Source of the DNA: Pigoraptor chileana
Taxonomy: Eukaryota > Opisthokonta > Filasterea
Assembly (NCBI GenBank): GCA_943704495.1
Contig: CALSCR010003053.1
Location: 1 to 27,116, forward strand
DNA: 27,116 nucleotides
Reading direction: 5' to 3'
Of the stretch, positions 19,370-27,116 are shown one piece after another (the first letter of the stretch is position 1; each line of letters starts with the position of its first letter). The translations under genes were made by a program, and so were the position numbers. The notes beneath the pieces are model-generated. The model saw only the letters and a program-made list of their open reading frames with translations. It searched no databases and had not been told where the DNA came from.

Positions 19370-22300
19370 CTATGCCTTGTTCAGCTCGACTCTGTACGAC
19401 ACAATCTCCATCGGCTCCGATATGTCGATGCGATCCGCGTGAGCGTCGCCCTCGTCAAACATCATTGTCAGCGACGCCTTCGTGGCCTTGTCAACGGCGA
19501 ATCCATTCAGCATCAAATTGAGCTTCAGTGTGGCACTGTCCGAGGGGGCGTTGCACACCCGCGGGACATCAGGGAACGCACAGTCAAATGCTTTTGTGTG
19601 CACATACAGCGCCGCCTTGGGCGACGAGTGCCGCAACACCTTCAGGTCGTGCAGATGCACATCGCACGGGAAGGGCTCTCTAAGCGGGGCGAATGTGGGC
19701 GAAAAGGCGGGGGTGGAGTAGGCGTCGGTCGCATGCAGCTCCAGCAGCGGATGCACAAGCGATTCAGCGACTGCGATCGACAACATGGAAGGGTGCGCAA
19801 TCACGGGTTCATTGTCGAGTGATCCGGACGCATGTTCGACGGTCATGTGAAACACCACTTCATTGAGAAGATTGTCGGTGACGCCCTGGCCGAGACCGCG
19901 CTCATCATCCTGGGTGAATGCGTGTATGTGTGTGAGTTTTTGCATGCGTGCGTGGGGGTGATATGGACATTCAAGAGTGTTTGTGAGTGTGCGTGTGCGT
20001 AGAGTGTGTCTAACAGGTTTACATCAAGGAAACAGGCGGGTATGAAATGGGCAATCTCTACAACCTTTGCCCGAGTGCGACGGTCCCACTCCTACGCAGC
20101 ACAATCACCGGCACTGCGCACAGCACACACCTGCATGAGGCGACGATCAAGCATAACCTCAAACCAGCCGTTCCTCGGAATGCCGACCCCGAGCGACTGC
20201 GACGAGTGCAGAGTGAGGCGCGTGCGTCCGTCTTGAATGAACGTTGCGGCAGGCATCGGATAGTAGTTCGCCTGCAGGGGCAGCTTGTCCAGGCGCTCCC
20301 TCCGCTGCATCTGGAAGTTGTTCAGGTCCGTGTACGCCACGCCACCGTTGTCGATGTTTGTGGCATAGCGCACCACAAACTCTTTGTTGTCCATCCCACG
20401 CACGTCCACGTGATGCCGAAGCTCAAGCACAGCGCCGTCCGGCCCCGGCGACGTGTAGAGGCGCGCCCACCGCTTCGTTCCGTCCATGTCAACGTACACC
20501 TCGCTCATCAGCGGACCGGATGTCACGCGCACGCGGCCGTTGCGGTGCACTGACATCGGACCGCCATTTGGCATGAAGAGATACGCCCCGCTCTTGTAAG
20601 ATCCGTAGGTAAGGAAATCCTCTATGATTTCGGTCGATATGCCCGTGGCAGTGTCCTTATGCCGGCGGAGCATGCCATCCTTGCCAAAGTAGGCCGATAT
20701 GCGCCCGTTTGTTATCGAAATGTCGCCGCTGTTAGCGTCGCCCTCGAAGATCGAGTGGTGCGAGCCTATGGTGCGCGAGGGTCCTCCCGCGTACAACGTT
20801 GTTTTAGCAAACGGCGCATCGTCCGCCGGCTGCGCAAGCTCGATTATCTGGATGGTGGATGCGCCGAGCGGAGGCACAGTAACGACAAACGTGATCTCAT
20901 AGCGGCCCGCGGTCACAGTAGTGGCGTCATCCCACGTCAGCGTCGACTGGTACTCGAGCGGCTGTCCGGTGGCCACATCGATGACCTTGACGGAGGGGGC
21001 GTCCGTGTAGACAGACTCCGCCGACACACGCTGCGATGCAAGCGGATTGTAGAAGACGGCGTAGGCGCCCTGCGGTTTGCCCGCAACGGCGAGAATGGCG
21101 CGGCGGGGCATGTCGGTGTGAGAGCTCCTGGTCTCCGCAATGTTAAAGACGGCCGTGTTCGAGTACACATCGGCGGTCGTCTTGCTCAAGAACAGCTGGA
21201 CCATGTCTCGTGTGAGCGACTGCAAGGGCGGAGGCGGCGGCACACATTGATTCCAAAGAAACAAAAACAAATAGTGGGAGAATTTACCAACGAGGTCCAG
21301 TCAGGCACACATATTCACAAGTTTACACATACCCAGAGAAAAAGAACAAGTTAAAAAACACCATCTAAAGTGGGTTAACACACACCTTCACGCCATTGAG
21401 CGAGTCGTGCAACTTCCGCCCATAGTCCATGACCACGTGATCTTTCGCAGTGCCCGTTATACCATCATGGTGTTGAAACAGCCCCAAATTTTCGCGCGCG
21501 GTTTTCAGAGCGTTAAAGCGCGACTCGGCGTACGCGGAGGAATCCCGGGATGCAATGGCGCGCCCAAAGGCATAGGCGATGTTGGCGGCGCGAAGTGCAG
21601 CTGCAGTCACGTGACGGCAGTGCACATTCAGCACGCCAAGGGCGACACATCATGCCTCTCATACGCGGTTCACAGCCGGAACTACGCGGTCAATGCAAAC
21701 AAACTCAACTATTTGATCCAACCACGTGCCCCCACTCTCAAAATGTTGGTCAGAATCACAAACGAGATCCTCGCGATTGCAGGTGGAGCATAAGCGCAGA
21801 CTGATGAGACTAGGTTCAATCTAATCCTAACCCACCCTCGAGCACGCGATCCATGCCCTTGTAAAACGCCCTGGATGTGTAATAACCGCTCCAGTAGTGA
21901 TCGTCGCGGTCGGCATAAGTGAAAAAGTCACCCGCAAGAACGGGAAACTTGACCTTGCGGGAGCCGCCGTCATCGCGAATGGCCGAGAAGTAGTCTTCCA
22001 GCGTTGAGAACTGAGCCTTAACCCGCATTGCTGGGTTGCCATTCATGTAGTCGAAGAGCTGCTGGTAATTCGTGTACTGGTTCTCTGCCTCTCCGGATGA
22101 CTATTGACGTCCATCGGGATTGCGCGTGCATGCGTGTATGTGTATGTGTGTGTGTGTGTGTGTGAAGTGAGTGAGTGAGCGAGCGAGTGAGTGATTGAGT
22201 ATGTGCGTGTAAGTATGTTCGTGAAAGGGTTGTGTGAGCACATGTTGTGTGTGCGTGTGAGCATGTATACCGGTCATATGGAGGAAATGAGGCGCACGGC

Positions 22301-25300
22301 GATGGTGTAGATGAATAATAACAGAGCCAGGACGGCGATACAACACAACACATTCGGCCTCCATAGGATGAGTCCACATGACACAACACGCACCATGTAG
22401 CGAAAGTCGTCTCCCAGCGGGATCAGCAGATGATTTGTGCGGTAAAGCGTCGCCTTCTTGCGATACTGGTCCAGCAGCACCTCTGCCTTGTCAGCGACAT
22501 TGCCGGGGGTGATGCGCACCGGCGCAATGTGCCACGGACAGAACACGGGCGACCTGCGTGGGGGTGCGTGGGTTGTTTCGTGCGGTGTCAATACAATTAT
22601 GCAGCCCACGAATTGTCGACCACAACCACACCATATGTTGTACATATGCATGCTGCGCGTGCTCCATGTGCACTTGAACTCTTAAAACGCCCGATTATGC
22701 TAAAGAATGAGCAGCTCCTGGCACACCGTCCCAGCCCCTCTCACCCAGGAAGGCGATGAAAGTCGAACTGACAGCATATGGCCGGTTCTGGCCCGCAGGT
22801 ATGAGGGATGTCGTAGCTGTAAAACGGCATCATATGGCAGAAAAAGTCGGTGCTAGTGTCGGTCGCCCAGTTTTGCCTCCACCGAAACTCGAGATTGCGG
22901 TTTTTGGCAAGCTCCTTCTTAACCTGGTAGTGGGTCCGCTGGATGAGCATTGATTTGAGACCGGCGCGGTTGAGAACATACGCCATGGTGGGTGTGTGCC
23001 CAAAGGGATCTATGGCCCATCCGTTGCGGGGCTTTACACCGGGGAGATTGTCCTCGAGCCAGCTGTGCCCCTCCGTCAGCTGATCAATCATGGCATACAC
23101 GTTGGTGTTGGCCTCGTCGTTCATCACCCAGCCGCCCGTCGCAATCTCAAACTGACCGCTCGCAAGGAGTCTGATGTAGCGTGCGAGTGTGTGCATGCGA
23201 GTGAAAGTGTGAGTGAGTGTGCGAATGTGTGAGATTGAGTGAAAGTGAGTGAGTGCGACTGAGTGTGGCTGACTGAGTGGGAGTCTTGGATACGTGCGCC
23301 GCATGTATTCCATAGGTGCTTGCTTACATGCCGTTATATGCACAGACGTTTGTGGATGGATGCATGTGCGATACGCGGTTGCAAGGGCTGTGAATCACAT
23401 GTTGCACCTGCCAAGAGACATCCCATTCATATACCAATCGACAGATAGCCTCCGGTTCCCATTGCGCAGTTGAAGGCGAACGATTACACTCACCGTCGAA
23501 TTGTGTCGCGCATATGCGGCGCTTCCTCCCAAAAGAGCTTCAGATACGAGATCTCGGCAAATATGAACTTGCGGCGTTCATCCTTCATGACGAATGAAAG
23601 AAAGAATGAGCGGCTTAAATACTTGGCACGCATCAGTAAATAAAGGGAGTTTCTTCTTCGTCTCAGCACGGACGCGCAGCATTCCGCATCGACCAATAAG
23701 GATTGCATCAGCGAGCCCAACATCAACACTGACGACCACAGCAGCAACGTCACTGCCCGACTGTTTACGCACCGATTTCATTGCCTCCATCATGGTCGTG
23801 AGGATTGATTTCGTCTGCGCATCAAAGTAGTCTCTGTACGTCCTGATCCATCCGGGGTCGCAGTGCGAATGTGGAATCACGTGAATGTGAAGAGTGTCCG
23901 GAAAGTCGCGCTGTTGAGAATACGTTATTGGCCAGCCTGCATTGTGTCATACATGCATTGAGCCAGACATGCGTTGTGGTGAGACAAGGGCGTCGAAATG
24001 AAATCCCAAACAAAATACAGCGGGTGAGCATAAAAAGGGACGCACAACACTCACACACACACACACAAACACACGACTAAGACATACACTAACAAGCTCA
24101 GGTACAGGTGCAGACCCAAAGAAATAAACTCAAGAACAGGGACACAAAGCAGACACAGAACAGACAGATATAAAACAGACAAGGTACAATACCTGACACA
24201 TAAAAAACAATCAGGCACGTTTGCAGAGTCAGAACATACAGTAATGTTGAATCGTAATCTGCAATAGTTCTGCTGGCAGTGCACATCACGGCGACATGAC
24301 GCAATCGCACTCACCCTGCTTCCATGCACCGCCGTCGGGGTTGTCGAACGGGAGCTGATCGAACATTTGCTTCATTTGAATATCTTCATCAGTCCGACGA
24401 CGTTTCGAGAACGAACACTTACCTACAGAATGCGCACATTTCACACAAACAGCCAAAAGTGACAGACGAAACGGACAACACAAAGAATACCGTCAGATTG
24501 TGGACAGATTATGGACAAGCATCACACGATGTGAGAAATACCGCTGCTGTCCAGGCGCAGAGACAATGCAGAGCCGCTGTGGTCACCCACCGATGTTCTG
24601 ATTGAGCACGGTCCTCACAGGCCCCAGTTTCTGTGCCATTAAGCGAGCGAGAGGCAAAGATGAGCACGCGAACTCAAGGACGGACTAAGCATTGCTGAAT
24701 CATGACAAATACATGCAACCACACACAATAATGACTCATACATAACACACAACAAACAACCACACACAATCACGACCAATACACACCACACGCAGTCGCG
24801 ACCGCACACAACACACAGTTTATAACATGACAAACCACCCAACCACAAATAATCAGACAGTTGCAGCCACCATACCTCATCTACGTCAGCAGCAGGAATA
24901 GGGTGTCCGATCGGAGGCATCACATCGAGGACGCCGTCTTGTGCATCACCTCCGTCATTCTCAGCGCCGTCCTCGCCTTCTCCGCCGTTCTTTGCCTCCA
25001 ACATGTCTATGCGTTCGTCGGGTTCCACGTCGGCCGGAACAACACGCGGCGCAGGCGCATCTCCCTCCTGGAATTATTCAGGAGGTGCGTCAGCGCGGAA
25101 GAGACAGAGATGGTGTGGAGAGTTTACTAGATCAGGTCAGCCTCAGACAAAACATAAGCACACGAGTGGATAAAAACACGCACTGAAAGACAGGTTCTAG
25201 CGACATAAACTAACCTGCGCCCGGGATCGCCCCAAAGGCCCTTCCTGCGATACAGTTGCGAGGAAGAGAAATGAAGACGAGTAGCAACATCAATGATGTT

Positions 25301-25674
25301 GGCGTCACAAGCCCGTACATGGCAGACATGCTATTTAACAACAACAAGATGAGTACTAGAGACGGCACGCCTATCCGTGCTACATCGTTCAGAGCCCATG
25401 TGTACCTACACAAACACACACACACACAAACACACGCGCGCGCATATACACTACACAAAAACACACAACCACACACACATAACAAACACACAAACAGATA
25501 CACACAGACGCATGCATGCCAACCCACCCTGTCATCCAAATCTCCAAGTTTAGAGCTGCCACGCAAGAGTTCATTTCCACCGAATGTGGATTCCTGCTGC
25601 TCCAGCAGCGCATACAACATGAGCGAAAGGGTGATGAACATTAGGCCCACGGCCATCAACCGGCCGAGGCGCAT
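19370..25674 (-). CDS. MAN2A: Golgi alpha-mannosidase II, GH38 (13 exons)
   Basis: Exons in transcript order: 25674-25528, 25244-25215, 25067-24876, 24630-24591, 24422-24315, 23936-23773, 23582-23494, 23170-22745, 22553-22394, 22100-21836, 21600-21386, 21219-20131, 19909-19370. The product is 1154 aa, close to animal Golgi mannosidase II. The enzyme removes two mannoses from GlcNAcMan5GlcNAc2 N-glycans, allowing complex glycans. The N-terminus is type II: short basic tail, membrane helix about 7-24, then an acidic, Pro-rich stem of about 110 residues. WKQGWPITY leads into the zinc-site block HSHCDPGW (H197, D199), then the nucleophile in GWAIDPFGH (D311), [30 protein letters not shown], and QHHDGITGT (third zinc ligand, about H585). 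The C-terminal beta domains contain [11 protein letters not shown]. All catalytic and zinc residues are present. The small exons 2 and 4 (30 and 40 nt) are the least secure. The lysosomal class is excluded by the WKQG and [13 protein letters not shown] blocks and the membrane anchor. Confidence 0.94.
22134..22200. repeat. GT and GTGA tandem tracts in mannosidase intron 9
   Basis: A GT run (about 22134-22164) passes directly into a GAGT/GAGC tetranucleotide array (to about 22200). On the transcribed strand these read CA and ACTC, upstream of exon 10. Confidence 0.85.
23187..23275. repeat. GTGAGT-type tandem array in mannosidase intron 7
   Basis: Imperfect repeats of GTGAGTGTGCGA- and GTGAGTGAGTGC-like units fill the stretch immediately upstream (in transcript sense) of exon 8. 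On the transcribed strand they read as pyrimidine-rich CACTCACT. Confidence 0.75.
25410..25510. repeat. CA-rich tract in mannosidase intron 1
   Basis: Interrupted CACACA and CACAAACA units cover about 100 bases of the first mannosidase intron, reading as GT-rich in the transcript. They produce false Cys-Val reading frames. A similar shorter tract lies at about 24054-24075 in intron 5. Confidence 0.85.
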
Positions 25675-25895
25675 CTTTATATATTTCAGGGCGAGCCCCC
25701 AGTATCGCAGACCGGCTGCCTGAGGAATAGTGTTGGGTTGCCCGTTTCTGTAGATATTGGTACCTTGAGAGGGGAAGCGGGCGTTGAGTGCGTCTGAATA
25801 AACGGCCTGCTATTAGATATTATACCGGCATCTGGTATTGAGAGACTCGCAAAGTGCCCGGCAGCGGTCGGGCAACTCGGAGCAACCAAGGCGGC

Positions 25896-26032
25896 CACGT
25901 GACGTGAACAACAGATGGCTCGGTCAAAATATCGTCACGTGCCACTCACGGTAATATGGCACGTGATAATTGCACATCGGGCTGATCGGTCACATTAAGC
26001 TCAGTAGGCAAGTGATTTATTTTTCTCACGTG
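25896..26032. promoter_or_regulatory. Cluster of four CACGTG boxes upstream of the mannosidase gene
   Basis: Perfect CACGTG hexamers lie at 25896-25901, 25936-25941, 25960-25965 and 26027-26032, about 220-360 bp upstream of the mannosidase start codon. CACGTG is the canonical E-box/G-box bound by bHLH-type factors. They sit between the minus-strand mannosidase and the possible plus-strand gene beyond, so they could serve either. No function is shown. Confidence 0.45.
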
Positions 26033-26081
26033 CCTCGCATAAGTTTCAATACTGAATTCGTATTATTACGGATCTTTACGA

Positions 26082-26689
26082 TTGCACTCTGTTCCCTCGC
26101 CAACCCCCTGCCTCAAGGCCGAGCCGGAGCTTGCGGCACAGTCAAAGGTCAATCGCATTTTGCGTTTTCACGGCTTCTGCCGCGCCGGCGCCTCTTCCAA
26201 CTCTGGCCGCTTTACAACAATAAGTTTTTCAGTGAACGACGCGGCGTTCCGTGAGGAAGTGACGTCTGTGTAGCCGCTCAATCGGCTGGTGCTCACGGGC
26301 TATTGTGTCAAGGACGCCAGTGACGCCGTTGCAGTGCCGCCGGAAGGGGTCCACACTGCGATACTGATGTGGCGTGCACCACCATGACATGCTCCTCTGA
26401 ACTTACCGTTAACTTTGCTCGCAACTTTGAATCGCAGTATTTGCGCGCCCTTCGGTAAGCTTGTTTGTATGAGAGTTGTATTCGGCGTGCATGTATGTAA
26501 GAATGACATGTCAGGGGTTACTCATCAGATGTGATGTATTTCAGTCCATCTGCTAATCACATCTCATCGACCTTCATGGTTGTGGTACATGCCGGTGCCG
26601 TTTATGTCATTGACAATGCATCAACATTAGATTCCAGACCTGCCGTTAATCCCGCCGGCGCCCTCAAGGCTCCTGTAACACAGATTTGA
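26082..26689 (+). pseudogene. Possible broken or unannotated lineage-specific gene
   Basis: Coding-like sequence runs from 26082 to 26273 in one frame (the ATG at 26082 may not be the true start), ends at an in-frame TAG (26271-26273), then stays open in the same frame to a TGA at 26384-26386. A second frame is open from about 26333 to 26454, ends at a donor GTAAGC, and can be joined at acceptor 26544 to a 48-codon frame ending in TGA at 26687-26689. The join closes in phase. The protein segments are not low-complexity, but I recognise no family. The in-frame stop and the frame change suggest a decaying gene. Alternatives are a gene with introns I have misplaced, or chance open frames. The 15 bases GTGACGTCTGTGTAG around the stop begin with GT, end with AG and keep the frame. 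Confidence 0.3.
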
Positions 26690-26813
26690 ACAACTTGATT
26701 CTAATCAGACATTGACAAGTATATAATAATTATTTTAGAATGTTGTATGTGATTATTGCTACTTTCATACAATTACTTGACCTGTCGTGCAGTGAATAGA
26801 TGAGGAATTATAA

Positions 26814-27116
26814 TTATATATATAATATACCGGTTTTAATTATAAGCATGTGCGCACAATGCTGTTTAATGCCGACCAGCTGGTGAATCCATTTGTCGTG
26901 GTGGAATGGGTCCTTGACGGCATTGCGCTCTGTTAGCGGAGTCGGATCGAGAATCACGGCATCGTAATCTTTCCCAAGTATTTCCATCATAACCCGTGAC
27001 AGCATTCTCGCAAACTCGGTTGGATCGCGGCCCATAAATATTGTTCCATAATCGTTCATTCCCTTCCACACAAAGCATGGCTTGGCTGTCACGTCACTGC
27101 GCACTGAGGGCCACCG
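26814..27116 (-). CDS. Partial gene, possible SGNH/GDSL-type hydrolase
   Basis: An open minus-strand frame enters from the right edge of the window and ends at a TAA (26814-26816), covering about 100 codons. Its composition and codon use are protein-like. The segment WKGMNDYGTIF resembles the GxND block III of SGNH hydrolases and is followed, as in that fold, by an amphipathic helix (EFARMLSRVMMEIL), a strand (YDAVILDPTPL) and TERN. The family call is inference from these short motifs only. The last codons are AT-rich and may be intron: a donor GTATAT follows ATTAAAACCG at about 26832, so downstream exons could exist. The true start lies outside the window. Confidence 0.4.
   Translation of the reverse strand, partial: RWPSVRSDVTAKPCFVWKGMNDYGTIFMGRDPTEFARMLSRVMMEILGKDYDAVILDPTPLTERNAVKDPFHHDKWIHQLVGIKQHCAHMLIIKTGILYI

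Noticed and set aside
22001-22100. Acceptor at about 22094 for mannosidase exon 10, giving a shorter exon
   Set aside because: The acceptor at 22101 gives exactly the family number of residues between FRY and NYQQLF, so it was preferred.
25686-25898. 70-codon minus-strand frame just upstream of the mannosidase start
   Set aside because: It begins with GTG, has no ATG and no domain. It is upstream noncoding DNA or 5' UTR.
1-27116. tRNA, rRNA, transposase, integrase or viral genes
   Set aside because: I looked for tRNA-like arms with GGTTCGA boxes, rRNA cores, terminal inverted repeats with an internal transposase, and reverse transcriptase motifs, and saw none that I could support.

Overview
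The window is nuclear DNA of a free-living eukaryote, probably unicellular. Genes are broken by many spliceosomal introns of roughly 100-600 nt, there is no operon structure, and microsatellites (GT/CA, GA, AT) are frequent in introns and spacers. The protein set (Golgi alpha-mannosidase II, a ZC2HC1-type zinc-finger protein, a receptor-like TKL kinase) fits a heterotrophic protist. I cannot fix the lineage from sequence alone. Splice donors are mostly GTGNGT rather than GTAAGT.

Layout: 1-798 is low-complexity spacer. 799-2790 (minus) is an intronless gene for a polyglutamine/charged coiled-coil protein ending in two C2HC zinc fingers. 2791-3903 is a divergent intergenic region with a long GT microsatellite. 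3904-12972 (plus) is a 19-exon gene, reconstructed here with all reading phases closing (1351 aa). It encodes a type I receptor kinase: signal peptide, a parallel beta-helix ectodomain built of repeats like those of chlamydial polymorphic membrane proteins (FxxN and GGA[ILVY] motifs), an Ig-like linker, one EGF-like module, a transmembrane helix and a TKL-class kinase. 12973-14181 is spacer with palindromes. 14182-19050 (plus) is an 11-exon gene (662 aa) for a secretory TPR protein of a mainly bacterial family, with a signal peptide and a C-terminal membrane anchor. 19051-19369 is a short convergent 3' region with an AATAAA for each side. 19370-25674 (minus) is a complete 13-exon Golgi alpha-mannosidase II gene (1154 aa, GH38). 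25675-26080 is an upstream region with four CACGTG boxes. 26082-26689 (plus) holds what looks like a broken or lineage-specific gene. 26814-27116 (minus) is the partial 3' part of a possible SGNH-type hydrolase gene.

Three of the four well-supported genes belong to the secretory pathway: a glycosylated surface receptor kinase, a membrane-anchored luminal or extracellular TPR protein, and the Golgi enzyme that trims N-glycans. The neighbourhood gives no evidence that they act together. The most interesting object is the Pmp-like beta-helix receptor kinase, whose introns fall at the boundaries of its structural repeats.

Noncoding sequence changes character along the window: GT/CA-rich in 1-12.9 kb and 20-25.6 kb, but rich in ACTG/CAGT words and hairpins in 13-19 kb. 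Exon boundaries were set by eye from splice dinucleotides, phase and family conservation. They have not been checked against transcripts.
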